Virus record (IMG/VR): IMGVR_UViG_3300025000_000007
Location: 1 to 64,000 of that record
Origin: a virus
Length of the DNA: 64,000 nucleotides
Reading direction: 5' to 3' (one strand)
Shown here: positions 16,159 to 24,745 of the stretch, piece by piece
Layout: each line of letters starts with the position of its first letter
Numbering within the stretch: the stretch's first letter is position 1
Program-made: the position numbers and the translations under genes
Notes under the pieces: generated by a model
Databases searched by the model: none
The model's input: only the letters and a program-made list of their open reading frames with translations
What the model was told of the DNA's origin: nothing

Positions 16159-16540
16159 CATCCTCGTAAAATGTTTCAACTGCTCAAACCGCTCACCCTG
16201 CTGGCACATCAAAGATGATCTTCCCCCCGGCAGAGATCCAAAACAATTCAAACTTAAAAAACTCAGCCTGCTTAAATTCTTTGTAAAACGTGTGTTAGAT
16301 GGTTCTTATGGTACTATATTCTCATATGAGTATATTTGTATCCGATCCATAATTGACATGCTGAATCCGGATCTAAGTAAGGAATTGAGCCATATATATA
16401 CAAATCAATGCATAGGTATGATTGAATCTATGGTAAATGCTCAAAATAATGGATGGAGCTGTCCAGGTGATGACCCCGAAGCAGGAGAGGATTTTAAGCT
16501 TAATCTAAGCCCCGCTACACCAAAAATAAAAACTGGTTAA
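16151..16540 (+). CDS. Hypothetical Cys-containing protein, 129 aa
   Basis: Overlaps the recombinase gene by 8 nt. The N-terminal CFNCSNRSPCWHIK block could bind one metal ion, and the remainder is mainly helical. No family recognised. It is the last plus-strand gene before the convergent adhesin genes. Confidence 0.6.
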   Translation: MNNILVKCFNCSNRSPCWHIKDDLPPGRDPKQFKLKKLSLLKFFVKRVLDGSYGTIFSYEYICIRSIIDMLNPDLSKELSHIYTNQCIGMIESMVNAQNNGWSCPGDDPEAGEDFKLNLSPATPKIKTG

Positions 16541-16563
16541 TGTGTTTGTACCTCTGAAAGATC

Positions 16564-16602
16564 AACCGTACAAACCGCATTAAAAGCCACGGTTCTTTTT
16601 TT
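16564..16602 (+). terminator. Terminator-like hairpin
   Basis: AACCGT (16564-16569) pairs with ACGGTT (16589-16594), and seven T residues follow a single C. It lies 23 nt after the stop of the 129-aa gene. Confidence 0.5.
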
Positions 16603-16626
16603 CACATGACACCACCCGCATAACCG

Positions 16627-16649
16627 AGGAGGATAATCTGAATCCTCCT
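16627..16649. terminator. Hairpin between convergent genes
   Basis: AGGAGGAT (16627-16634) pairs perfectly with ATCCTCCT (16642-16649) over a 7-nt loop. It sits between the plus-strand gene ending at 16540 and the minus-strand fibre gene ending at 16680. It lacks a T-run on either side, so it may act as an mRNA 3'-end stabiliser rather than a terminator. Confidence 0.45.
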
Positions 16650-16679
16650 GGTAGCGTGGGCAAGTGCCACAAATCAGAC

Positions 16680-17633
16680 TCATGGGGTATTAACGACTAT
16701 CATTATTTTATCAGTGTCTGCAATTCCTGTGGCATCCTCGATATAAGTTATTACTCCGGTTGCCACCGTTATATCAATCCCTACCGCATCATCTCCTGTG
16801 TTAAAAGATCTTCTCTTTCTGGGTGTCAGACAGTTATATATTTCTGATCCTGTAGTAAGATCAAAAATACTTAGAATCTGTTCTACTGTTACCGTATCAT
16901 ACGGACTTGATAAAGTGATTGTCTTTTCCGATGCGTCCAGAGAATAATACGCTGCTGGGATTACTTTTTCCGCGCCTACAGATGTCCCTATTGAGATTGC
17001 CCCAATCAATCCGTTAGTTGCATCGAATTCTCCTGCTACCGTGTCGGTAACTGCCTGTATCGCGGTTATTCCATCCTGAGCTGTCCCTAATGCAATCGCA
17101 GTTGCTCCAAGATCAGCGGTTGCCTGGATGGATTCTAATGTTTCAGTTGTCCAGGTTGCACCTTTGATTTCCGTGAATGCCGAATCCATTTCGGTTTTTG
17201 TGGGTGCATCGTAGTCAGTTAGTGCGGTATCACATTCCGCATTTATTGCTGCAAGTGTCAGGAGATCGGTGATTGCCTTCACGTCCGTGAGATCATTTAC
17301 AACAGCGGCGCCGTCTGTACCTTCCCATACTGCGGTTGCTATCAGTGATGGAGGAGGGACAACGTCTATTAGGAGATCGGCGGTCCCTTCTGTGGCGGTG
17401 ACTGAAATAGAAATAGTATTATATGGATTTACTGCAAGTGTATCGGGGACTGTCAAGAGAAAGTCCCGCATATCAGAATCATAAGCTGATATCGTTGGAG
17501 TTGAGAGCGTTGTTTTCTCCCCCCCGTTGACTCGATATTTCACGACGGGATCTGTGAGGGTTGTTACCTCTGCCCCGAGATTGTCATATGCTCTGAATGT
17601 GTGTATTTTAGATGTGCCTACAATTTGATCCAT
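16680..17633 (-). CDS. Tail-fibre-like protein, 317 aa
   Basis: Ala/Thr/Ile-rich virion-type protein. The N-terminus (YRVNGGEKTTL...) looks like a beta-sandwich. The middle (about residues 105-215) is helical with heptad-like ALGTAQDGITAIQAVTD repeats. The last 95 residues (from VIPAAYYSLDASEKTITL to DKIMIVVNTP) form a module that is repeated at the N-terminus of the 1008-aa adhesin next door, suggesting that the two proteins attach to the same partner or join each other. The gene lies outside the main tail cluster. Confidence 0.65.
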   Translation of the reverse strand: MDQIVGTSKIHTFRAYDNLGAEVTTLTDPVVKYRVNGGEKTTLSTPTISAYDSDMRDFLLTVPDTLAVNPYNTISISVTATEGTADLLIDVVPPPSLIATAVWEGTDGAAVVNDLTDVKAITDLLTLAAINAECDTALTDYDAPTKTEMDSAFTEIKGATWTTETLESIQATADLGATAIALGTAQDGITAIQAVTDTVAGEFDATNGLIGAISIGTSVGAEKVIPAAYYSLDASEKTITLSSPYDTVTVEQILSIFDLTTGSEIYNCLTPRKRRSFNTGDDAVGIDITVATGVITYIEDATGIADTDKIMIVVNTP

Positions 17634-17680
17634 TTTAGTGCCCCGTTATTATTTTGCAAGAATGATATTTTAAATTTCAT
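17618..17680 (-). CDS. Possible 20-aa leader peptide
   Basis: The ATG at 17680 follows an AAAAAC-AAGGAGCGAC leader (17683-17699 on the plus strand) of the kind found before several other genes here. The ORF runs over the start of the fibre gene in another frame, so it may couple or set translation of that gene. Coding status is uncertain. Confidence 0.35.
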   Translation of the reverse strand: MKFKISFLQNNNGALKWIKL

Positions 17681-17705
17681 TTAGTCGCTCCTTGTTTTTA
17701 TAAGA

Positions 17706-18095
17706 TCATTTCTCAAGAATTACAGTTTTTTCAAGTGCGATCTTGATATCACTTACTTTTGCTTCAAGTCCACCTGCTGAATAATCCTCAATAACAGGAA
17801 TCCAGCCAGCTTTAACATCTCCTGCCCCTGCTCTTGCTTCGGCTTTTGGTAATGCCTGAGTATACGCCTGAGAAACCAGGAGTTCAATGTTTTCAACAGA
17901 TGGCTCCATTTCGGCAGGGATTTCAATGTATTCGATAAATTCAGGCAGTTGATAAGCTCCTGCTACTGTAGAATCTTTTGGAATTCCTGTTTCATCTGTG
18001 AGGGGATTTGTGGAGTCCTCAAACGGGACTCTTAGCCTGCGTTCTCCGTCTATGACAGTGGGTTTTCCTTTCAAAATTAAATTTGGGGTTGCCAT
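17706..18095 (-). CDS. Virion-associated hypothetical protein, 129 aa
   Basis: Lies 1 nt downstream of the adhesin stop and upstream of the 317-aa fibre gene, on the same strand. It has LILKGKPTVIDGERRLRVPF and an Ile/Glu-rich second half. It could be a chaperone or a small base protein of the fibre, as often found next to adhesins, but I recognise no family. Confidence 0.55.
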   Translation of the reverse strand: MATPNLILKGKPTVIDGERRLRVPFEDSTNPLTDETGIPKDSTVAGAYQLPEFIEYIEIPAEMEPSVENIELLVSQAYTQALPKAEARAGAGDVKAGWIPVIEDYSAGGLEAKVSDIKIALEKTVILEK

Positions 18096-18096
18096 T

Positions 18097-21000
18097 TTAG
18101 ATCACCATAGTATAATTTTTCAAAAATTGCGTTATTGAACCGTTTATGGATGCCTCTAAACAGTCCGGTATCAAATCAGAATCAGTATCTAGTGCCAAAT
18201 CTGCAAATGAAATCTGACCGTGATAGATCGAGCCTTCGCCCGGATAGAGATTAAGCTCGTGAATTGTTCCGGTTTCGTCTCTTTTGAATGAAAGTGCCTG
18301 CGGTCGATGAGTATGCAGATAAAAATCAATTATTGATGTTGAGGGATCATAGAGAGCTAACCAAGGTTTTGTGAGGTTTTGCAAGCCGTAAGATGTGTTT
18401 GTGGAGTCGGTGAATTCATGGGTTGTGCTGCCCATGTTTTCCACGCTGTGTAGATTGTCAGCTATGAACTCGAGGCGGGCGCCGATATACCGAGCGGAAG
18501 CCGACGGAGCGTTATACGCACCCCGGCAGCCGGGCCCAGCACGCGGCCCATGATCCCAGCTGCCGCCGAACCGCATGATTGAAGGGTTGTAGCGAGGGTA
18601 GTAGAAATAATCACATAGATACGTCGAGCTTGATCCAGCATTAGCAGACGGAATAAATGACAATGCTCCAAGCTCTTCGGATTGTATCCCATTTATGTAT
18701 CCATCTTCTGAAACCGGCACAGTTCCTGCCCCCGTTTCATATGATCCTTCTGCAAGTGTAGCGGATGGAGTGCCAGTTCCATCTCTTTTCAGGATTGTAT
18801 AAGAGCCATCACTTAAATTCAGATTCAATCCGGCGATAAACTCCCAGCAGTTTCCGTATATGTTTTCTATCCCTCTCCAGCAAACCGGGGTTTGCCCATT
18901 TGTGCCTGAGCCGGTCCCGGTTCCATTTGTGCCAAGACGAGAATCAATTGAATCTGCCCCGGTTGTTTTCCCGGCATATCCTGTGCCAGATGCGAGATCA
19001 ACGATCCCCATTCCCAACGCCGTCTGTGTGTCAAATGTGCCAGTTTCGCAGAAAATTAATGCCTGAATAGCAGAGTATCCCCATACATCAGTAATCCCCC
19101 AACCAGTGCCGTTATTTTTTGCGTATGTTTCAGCATCATCAAGAGTCAGTCTGCCAGAGTTTGGCAAGTTTGGATAGGCTACTGAGCCTGTACATGGCAC
19201 TTTTCCAGTTGCAGATTTAAGTTTGAATACCCCACTTTCAATTTCTCCAGATGCTTCTTTTGCGCCGATGTATACAAAATCTCTGTCAGTTCCACCCCTC
19301 TGAACAAACCACGGGTGTAGTGTGAATCCAGTGTGAGGATAGGGAGAAAACCAGTATCTGTAATATGGTGCGGAGTATTCGTATTTATAATAAAATTTCG
19401 GGCGTTCAACCATTAAATTCCCAGACGCACCGGATAAATCAAGCCCATCACCGCGCGCGTTACTTCCATATAATATTTTGTCTCCTGATATAACACATCT
19501 CCTCTGACCTGAAAAAATTGGGTTTGTATCGAAATTGTAACTTGTTACTGTGTTTCCGTCAACGTCTATTCTGCGCAGTGTTGGCGATTCGTTGGATGAA
19601 TCCCGTTCAAATCCGATTATATTTGATTGATCTGTAGACTGATTTAGTGAAATTTGTGAGCCTGTCTCACCGATGTATCGGATTACAGTTTTAAACCGAC
19701 ACTGACTGAACAATCCTGATGCAGGAGGCAAATCAACTCTCAATCCTATTCTCTTTGATGTACCTTTATTTCCACTGTAAGTTATATTCCCTGAACTTCC
19801 ATCTTTTGTTTCTCCTGAAGAACCCTTTGGAAAAACTGCTCTGCCTGCTCCTGCTCCGTAAACATCATCAAATTTCGTACCATCTGCGGCAGTGAAGTTG
19901 GCTGATGTTTGAGCTACCTGAGCGTAGGCTGCATCAAGAGAATGAGTAGATGCTAATTGATATGCTGTGCCGTTGTGTGTGTAAAGTGCTAGAGAGGTTG
20001 CTGAAAGATTATCTGGGACTTGTACCTCGACATATGCTGATTTTGCAACGTTTGTATATATATTGCTAATACTATATGTGTTTGCGGATTCGCTGCCAAC
20101 GTCGCCTATACCAATCCATATACGCGAAATCGCAGTAAATAAAAATCCGGCGTCTAATCGGGAGGGGTTTTGTCCAGACGTTGCCACTGGGGCGTGTATT
20201 GGAAGTACAAAACGTGTAAGAGTATTTGCCGATACTGGAAAACGCGAGCCTGTATAGCTCATGATAGGATAAGATGATCCAGTATATGATTCCAATCGAA
20301 GATATAACGTGCATGACTGTGAACATACGATATCAAAACTAACAAATGTGGGGGATGATAAATTAATATTCAATGCTTTTGTTATTGAATGAATTCCTGT
20401 AGATTTTGCATTGCCTGAAAAAATTAAACGGCCATCTGTAGATGAAATTGTGCCAGTTCCGTCAAACGCACTCCAGCCGGTAATAATACTAGAATCTATA
20501 GCCACCGATGGATTATTATCACCATCGTTCCGCGCCGTAAACTCCTGAGTAATCGTATGTGCAGCAGTATCAACAGCCAAATATCCAAGCTCTTTTAATT
20601 TCCCGGCTGTCAACGTTTTTGTACTATTTTGTCCTGTGATATCTGTAAGATAAACACCATCCGTAGACGTATAAAGAGTTCCGGGCAAATAATCAGGAGA
20701 TTCAGACCCTTTTAATCCACCAAAATCAGCAGTTAACCTGTTTGTGTTTGCAACATATTCATTATAAGAAGGAAGTATAGCCGCGTTTTCAGTCGGAAGA
20801 ACGAGAACTTTCCCGGTAGTTTCAAGAGTAATCACACCATCGGTTGCTTCCAGAAGTTCAAGAGAGCCGGGGATAGGAGTTCTCAAAACAATCTGTAATT
20901 TATCATTTGCCAACCCGTCCGAAGGATACGAATGAGTAATACATCCGTTTTCCATCACAAGGGGATACTTAGGATTATCAGCATTATAAAATTCCATATC

Positions 21001-21123
21001 CCTAGAAAGATTACGGATTCTGAAAATGTTCTCTACTGATAAATTATAATATTCATAGGAGGGCCATATCTTTTTATTTGCGGGATCATAGGAATAATGC
21101 CCGCCGGGGATTACATTTTTCAT
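18097..21123 (-). CDS. Large adhesin/receptor-binding protein with FGE/C-type-lectin domain, 1008 aa
   Basis: The N-terminus (about residues 1-85, VIPGGHYSYDPANKKIW ... LQIVLRTP) is the module shared with the 317-aa fibre. Beta-sandwich-like regions follow. From about residue 640 to 890 there is a formylglycine-generating-enzyme/sulfatase-modifying C-type-lectin fold (GTGWGITDVWGYSAIQALIF, WRGIENIYGNCWEFI), ending with FGGSWDHGPRAGPGC ... SASARYIGARLEF. That ending is the usual position and consensus of the variable region in diversity-generating-retroelement targets. The codons there are unusually GC-rich (see findings). About 110 residues follow with a beta-rich tail. It is likely to bind a host surface receptor. 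No reverse transcriptase is in the window. Confidence 0.8.
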   Translation of the reverse strand: MKNVIPGGHYSYDPANKKIWPSYEYYNLSVENIFRIRNLSRDMEFYNADNPKYPLVMENGCITHSYPSDGLANDKLQIVLRTPIPGSLELLEATDGVITLETTGKVLVLPTENAAILPSYNEYVANTNRLTADFGGLKGSESPDYLPGTLYTSTDGVYLTDITGQNSTKTLTAGKLKELGYLAVDTAAHTITQEFTARNDGDNNPSVAIDSSIITGWSAFDGTGTISSTDGRLIFSGNAKSTGIHSITKALNINLSSPTFVSFDIVCSQSCTLYLRLESYTGSSYPIMSYTGSRFPVSANTLTRFVLPIHAPVATSGQNPSRLDAGFLFTAISRIWIGIGDVGSESANTYSISNIYTNVAKSAYVEVQVPDNLSATSLALYTHNGTAYQLASTHSLDAAYAQVAQTSANFTAADGTKFDDVYGAGAGRAVFPKGSSGETKDGSSGNITYSGNKGTSKRIGLRVDLPPASGLFSQCRFKTVIRYIGETGSQISLNQSTDQSNIIGFERDSSNESPTLRRIDVDGNTVTSYNFDTNPIFSGQRRCVISGDKILYGSNARGDGLDLSGASGNLMVERPKFYYKYEYSAPYYRYWFSPYPHTGFTLHPWFVQRGGTDRDFVYIGAKEASGEIESGVFKLKSATGKVPCTGSVAYPNLPNSGRLTLDDAETYAKNNGTGWGITDVWGYSAIQALIFCETGTFDTQTALGMGIVDLASGTGYAGKTTGADSIDSRLGTNGTGTGSGTNGQTPVCWRGIENIYGNCWEFIAGLNLNLSDGSYTILKRDGTGTPSATLAEGSYETGAGTVPVSEDGYINGIQSEELGALSFIPSANAGSSSTYLCDYFYYPRYNPSIMRFGGSWDHGPRAGPGCRGAYNAPSASARYIGARLEFIADNLHSVENMGSTTHEFTDSTNTSYGLQNLTKPWLALYDPSTSIIDFYLHTHRPQALSFKRDETGTIHELNLYPGEGSIYHGQISFADLALDTDSDLIPDCLEASINGSITQFLKNYTMVI

Positions 21124-21298
21124 TTATATCCCCTGCCGGAGGTAATTAAAATCAGTTATTAAATAGATCATATGTAATACAATAACACTTTAAAATAAAA
21201 ATGTTTGTATTGATGTCACTTTTATTTATTATTTAATCTGAAAAGAATATATTGGATTGAAAACTTAAAAAAGAGTGTTTAAAAAAAGAAGGATGTTA

Positions 21299-21538
21299 TT
21301 ATAATAATTTATCAGTATTAATTTCTGTCTGTCCCTTGACAGCTTTGATTCCTCCAATTTCAACAGGTTCAAAAAAATCCGGTTTGTTAAGCATATCTAC
21401 TATATTTTGGGGGCAGTTTTTAAAATATATTGATTCATCGGTCAATATCTTCAGTTCGTAGAGTATATCAACTAATTTTATAAGATTTTTTATTGGATCA
21501 CATGGGATACAGAGGGTGGGGCATTCGTCGAGATCCAT
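21299..21538 (-). CDS. Hypothetical protein, 79 aa
   Basis: Acidic helical protein with Cys at the N-terminus (CPTLCIPC) and a helical middle. It starts 2 nt after the stop of the 58-aa gene and belongs to the same transcript. No family recognised. Confidence 0.5.
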   Translation of the reverse strand: MDLDECPTLCIPCDPIKNLIKLVDILYELKILTDESIYFKNCPQNIVDMLNKPDFFEPVEIGGIKAVKGQTEINTDKLL

Positions 21539-21540
21539 GT

Positions 21541-21717
21541 TTAATCGTTATCGTCAAAATTGAGCATACTTAGGTTTATATATAACTTACCAAGTGAGCT
21601 ATATTTCTCATCGATCTTTTTAAAATCGTCCTTGAATATATCAAGAATTCGATCCATTATCTCATCTGATTCTGCCTTAAACTCTGCTTTTAAGCTAGCT
21701 AGTTCATCTGTGTCCAT
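21541..21717 (-). CDS. Hypothetical coiled-coil-like protein, 58 aa
   Basis: The ATG at 21717 begins a highly charged helical protein (MDTDELASLKAEFKAESDEI...) with a polar C-terminus. It is followed closely by the 79-aa gene. The sequence is too short for many ORF callers but has good coding periodicity and coupling. Confidence 0.5.
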   Translation of the reverse strand: MDTDELASLKAEFKAESDEIMDRILDIFKDDFKKIDEKYSSLGKLYINLSMLNFDDND

Positions 21718-21850
21718 TATATAATCACCAGGTTACAAATATATCTATATATTTTTTAATATTTAAACTAATTTATTCTGTTTCATTTGGTGTGCTGTTC
21801 ATTAGTTTACAATCTTGTATATTTTACTAACCTTTAACTACATTTTCAAA

Positions 21851-21877
21851 CTGAATATTCATTATATGTATATTCAG
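21851..21877. promoter_or_regulatory. Inverted repeat in an intergenic region
   Basis: CTGAATAT (21851-21858) and ATATTCAG (21870-21877) form an 8-bp inverted repeat with an 11-bp spacer, between the end of the wHTH gene (21890) and the start of the 58-aa gene (21717). It could be an operator for the downstream genes or a 3'-end hairpin of the wHTH transcript. Confidence 0.4.
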
Positions 21878-21889
21878 AATGTTGGAAAA

Positions 21890-22237
21890 TCAAGCTATAA
21901 TCTGTTCCCCATATTCCGACAGTTCCAGATAATTGATTCTCCCGTCGGTGGGATTCCATTTCAATGTGATAACCCCTTCCTCCTGAAGTTGATCAATAAC
22001 TTTTTTTGTAGTATACCGAGAAAGTGACAGCTCGTTTGAGATCTGTAATCCATATGTCTGTGGGTTATCATGAATAAAAGCAACTATCCTATGATAATCA
22101 TCATTATTATGAAGGCACTGCTTACACCATGCCGTTTTTCGCCCATTCTTAACCGGGAACTCATCAAGAGGCATCATTGTAAAATGTTCAGGATTCTTAC
22201 AGAGTTTTTCTGTGTAACCCCTGCCTGTACGGCTCAC
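21890..22237 (-). CDS. Winged helix-turn-helix regulator, 115 aa
   Basis: The C-terminal half contains a typical archaeal winged helix: YGLQISNELSLSRYTTKKVIDQLQEEGVITLKWN, which reads as helix-turn-helix plus wing. The N-terminus has a CK...CKQC cysteine set that could bind zinc. It overlaps the next upstream regulator gene by 4 nt. The pair probably controls the early operon. Confidence 0.7.
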   Translation of the reverse strand: MSRTGRGYTEKLCKNPEHFTMMPLDEFPVKNGRKTAWCKQCLHNNDDYHRIVAFIHDNPQTYGLQISNELSLSRYTTKKVIDQLQEEGVITLKWNPTDGRINYLELSEYGEQIIA

Positions 22238-22608
22238 GCGCTCGCCTCTGAAACACTATATAATTTATAATTCCCTCTCTGAGAATAACAAATCGTTCCA
22301 TCAGCTTCTAACTGATGCAGGTATCCTCGGATAGTATGAGGCGACTTTCCCAGGTTCAGAGCAATTTCAATTGCATGAGTTGGTTGTTTTCTTGATATGA
22401 AATTAAGAACTGCATCAGAGCCAAGAGCAGGCTTGTAAGTTTTGACAAGTCGGAATCCCCCGGCGTGCCCTCGTATAGGACGATCAGATGATGTTATACT
22501 GATGTCGAATGATTTACCGCATTTCTCGCATGTTGAGGAAGTGCCTGCATCTTTTATGGAAAGGGTTGTAATACGGTGATGGTAGTAAGGACAGTGTTTT
22601 GTAGTCAT
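22234..22608 (-). CDS. Zinc-ribbon plus winged-HTH regulator, 124 aa
   Basis: A Cys/His-rich N-terminus (CPYYHHR...CEKCGKSF) suggests a zinc ribbon. Residues 70-120 (AVLNFISRKQPTHAIEIALNLGKSPHTIRGYLHQLEADGTI) form a winged HTH. The domain order is the same as in the 115-aa neighbour, with which it is coupled by ATGA, so they look like paralogues. Confidence 0.7.
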   Translation of the reverse strand: MTTKHCPYYHHRITTLSIKDAGTSSTCEKCGKSFDISITSSDRPIRGHAGGFRLVKTYKPALGSDAVLNFISRKQPTHAIEIALNLGKSPHTIRGYLHQLEADGTICYSQRGNYKLYSVSEASA

Positions 22609-22808
22609 TCTTCCTCCACGATGAACATCTTCTCAAATTGGGATAGAAGGCATTTCAAAAGAGCCTGTTCCTTTCTTGCTATTTCCTCATCCTGAACGCT
22701 CATAGAGAGTTTGAACAGTGGGTTATCAGCATAGAGAGCTTGTTCTCTTATGTCGATTGCTTTTACAAGAAGTGCTTTAAATTTTGGGATATTCTCTTCG
22801 GTTGTCAT
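22605..22808 (-). CDS. Helical protein, 67 aa
   Basis: Wholly alpha-helical and acidic protein whose stop overlaps the start of the zinc-ribbon regulator (ATGA). The start is preceded by the AAAAACTAAAGAGCGAC leader at 22811-22827. No family recognised. Confidence 0.5.
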   Translation of the reverse strand: MTTEENIPKFKALLVKAIDIREQALYADNPLFKLSMSVQDEEIARKEQALLKCLLSQFEKMFIVEEE

Positions 22809-22881
22809 AATAGTCGCTCTTTAGTTTTTATCTAATCAATTTTAAGCCGTTTTTCATTTGCCTAATACAAATACATTAACT

Positions 22882-23262
22882 TCACGAGAAATGCCCGCAA
22901 ATCGCCTGAGATTCGATCTCTCGTATAATTGCACGTCTAGTTAGTTCAACGCCGTACACATTTCCATATCCTCGATATTTATCACAAAATTCCCGAGCTT
23001 CAATATCAGGATTTAAATCCGGCTTGGAATGGACTAACCATTTGATGTCCTTGAAGAATAACTCGGAATATTGATGTGCAAATTCATCTCTAGCTCTATA
23101 GAGACTCCAGCCGGGATGCAGTTTATAAAACTCTTTTCTCTCTTTTCGATAGGATTCTAACGTTTGAAGATGGTTTTTTAGATCAAGAAAGAAGTTTGGA
23201 TCTGAATAAGTTGGGAGGGCTTCCCAATGGATTAGGTAGTTAGATGGAGCCTGATGATACAA
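22882..23262 (-). CDS. Hypothetical protein, 126 aa
   Basis: Aromatic-rich protein with helical segments (NHLQTLESYRKERKEFYKLHPGW) and two conserved-looking Trp/Tyr clusters. It is preceded by the 74-aa gene by 14 nt. No recognised domain. Confidence 0.5.
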   Translation of the reverse strand: MYHQAPSNYLIHWEALPTYSDPNFFLDLKNHLQTLESYRKERKEFYKLHPGWSLYRARDEFAHQYSELFFKDIKWLVHSKPDLNPDIEAREFCDKYRGYGNVYGVELTRRAIIREIESQAICGHFS

Positions 23263-23276
23263 AGATGACAGAGTAA

Positions 23277-23501
23277 TTAAAAGAATACCCCCTTAACCAC
23301 ATCTTCTTTGTAATCCTTTGACATCTTATGCTCAAGAGAATATGCAAGCTGTTCAAATTGAGATTGAAAAGACAATACTTGATTTGCCTGCCTTACCCAA
23401 TGGATACTATTTAGTAGTTCATTTAAAAGAGACATCTGAGATATTATAGTTTTTAATACAGTTCCTAATTCTCTATATTTTTCAATTGGTATGCAGTTCA
23501 T
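23277..23501 (-). CDS. Hypothetical helical protein, 74 aa
   Basis: Helical protein with Leu/Ile heptads (LGTVLKTIISQMSLLNELLNS). Its start lies just downstream of the TGTAAG-repeat region, with leader AAAAACCAGGGCGATAATT before the ATG, so it is the first gene of a transcript. Function unknown. Confidence 0.5.
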   Translation of the reverse strand: MNCIPIEKYRELGTVLKTIISQMSLLNELLNSIHWVRQANQVLSFQSQFEQLAYSLEHKMSKDYKEDVVKGVFF

Positions 23502-23833
23502 AATTATCGCCCTGGTTTTTGGTCACATTTTTGTAAGATCTTGTAAGAGCTTACTTACAAGAATTAAAAAATCTGTAAGCGGTATACATCAACCTTACTA
23601 ATCTAATACATGAAATTTTATTACAATATTCTCTATTTGTGTTAATATTCTTATATAATTTAAAGAAGTCAAACCATATTTTTTAACCGGCTTTCTTCTT
23701 TGTTTTAGAAGCTTTTCTTTTTAGTTTACATAATCACTCATTTTCTCATTTTTCTCCCTTCATTCTTTCTCTTTGTTGTAAGTAAGAGCTTACATGTTCT
23801 TACAAGCTTGTAAGAGCCGTCTTACATACATAG
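23502..23833. repeat. TGTAAG/CTTACA repeat region, possible iterons or operator array
   Basis: No gene. Nine copies of TGTAAG or its complement CTTACA occur in two groups: 23532, 23542, 23554 and 23574; then 23777, 23789, 23799, 23809 and 23821. In between lies an AT-rich, pyrimidine-rich tract (about 23620-23770). Neighbouring copies start 10-20 bp apart, near one or two helical turns. This looks like an iteron-type origin or a complex operator serving the 23.5-kb transcript. Confidence 0.5.
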
Positions 23834-24421
23834 CTAGTAAAGCTTTTCGATATATTCTATAAAGTTTCGGTTTTTGTTGTTTTTACCGACTCTAACTTCG
23901 TTAGGAAACATCTCAAGAGTTTTATTCATTACTTCTTTAGTTGCCTGTCTTACTCCCTTTGTGGTTGCCCTGTGTTCCTCTGGCACTTCATGCAGGAGAA
24001 ACTTCTGGACTTCAGGACCAAGCATGAACTTTTTACCATTTCGGTATGCTTCAGAAGGGAGATGGTCGCGTAGGAGTCTAGCCCGGACTTCGGTTTCATT
24101 CCCTGCCACTAAAACAGTTTCTTTTAAAATAGGGATAGAAGAATCATCAATACGCTCGGATAAAAGAGCCAACTGCTCAGGGATTGTTTTAATTACTTCT
24201 TTATCTTCGCCCTGTGAGTCTTCCCCGATGCAATAAAACTCATCTGCGCCGAGGTGGTTCTCGATATTAGAAACACGTTTGAGTAAAAAACAGTCGGGAT
24301 CTGTTAACACCCGCATTACTAACCCCTTGAATACGCCGTATACTTCGGGATCTTGCAGGAGGTTTAAGAATTCCTGAATTTTAGGATTGGCGAGCATGGA
24401 CGTTTGCCTCATCTTGCCCAC
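23834..24421 (-). CDS. Hypothetical protein, 195 aa (possible DNA-binding protein)
   Basis: A mainly helical protein with a basic C-terminus (VGKNNKNRNFIEYIEKLY) and a helix-rich region around RARLLRDHLPSEAYRNGKKFMLG. It begins with a GTG at 24421, with an in-frame ATG three codons later. An 11-aa upstream ORF, preceded by the AAAAACTAGGAGAGCGAC leader, ends at this start. The gene ends next to the TGTAAG repeat array, the place where an origin-binding protein might be expected, but no replication-initiator motif is recognised. Confidence 0.5.
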   Translation of the reverse strand: MGKMRQTSMLANPKIQEFLNLLQDPEVYGVFKGLVMRVLTDPDCFLLKRVSNIENHLGADEFYCIGEDSQGEDKEVIKTIPEQLALLSERIDDSSIPILKETVLVAGNETEVRARLLRDHLPSEAYRNGKKFMLGPEVQKFLLHEVPEEHRATTKGVRQATKEVMNKTLEMFPNEVRVGKNNKNRNFIEYIEKLY

Positions 24422-24509
24422 CTTAAAATAGAATGCGTGTTCACTATTGTCGCTCTCCTAGTTTTTTGTATCTATTGTTTATCAGACTTCTTTTATTTAT
24501 TACTATGTT

Positions 24510-24674
24510 TTATATTGCTTCGAGTAGTTCACATCGTCCATTTGGTATTTTTATAAACACTTCTACAGAATCACCTATATTGATTCCGTATTTATCACAA
24601 ATATCCTTAATGGACACCCTGTACATCGTTTGTATGTTTCTCTCTCCGCAGTTAATACATTTAATTTCTACCAT
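24510..24674 (-). CDS. Small zinc-binding AbrB-like protein, 54 aa
   Basis: ATG at 24674. The N-terminus MVEIKCINCGERN has a CxxC pair, followed by YRVSIKDICDKYGINIGDSVEVFI, a strand-turn-strand pattern like an AbrB-type fold ('i.d.GD.Vev.i'), and a third Cys near residue 48. It would be a small DNA-binding or zinc-binding protein in its own short transcript, 88 nt upstream of the 195-aa gene. Confidence 0.55.
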   Translation of the reverse strand: MVEIKCINCGERNIQTMYRVSIKDICDKYGINIGDSVEVFIKIPNGRCELLEAI

Positions 24675-24745
24675 AGTACATTAAATGTACTTAGTTGTAT
24701 ATATAACTTCCTAACGACCTAAAAAATTAAATAATAAGGAAATTA

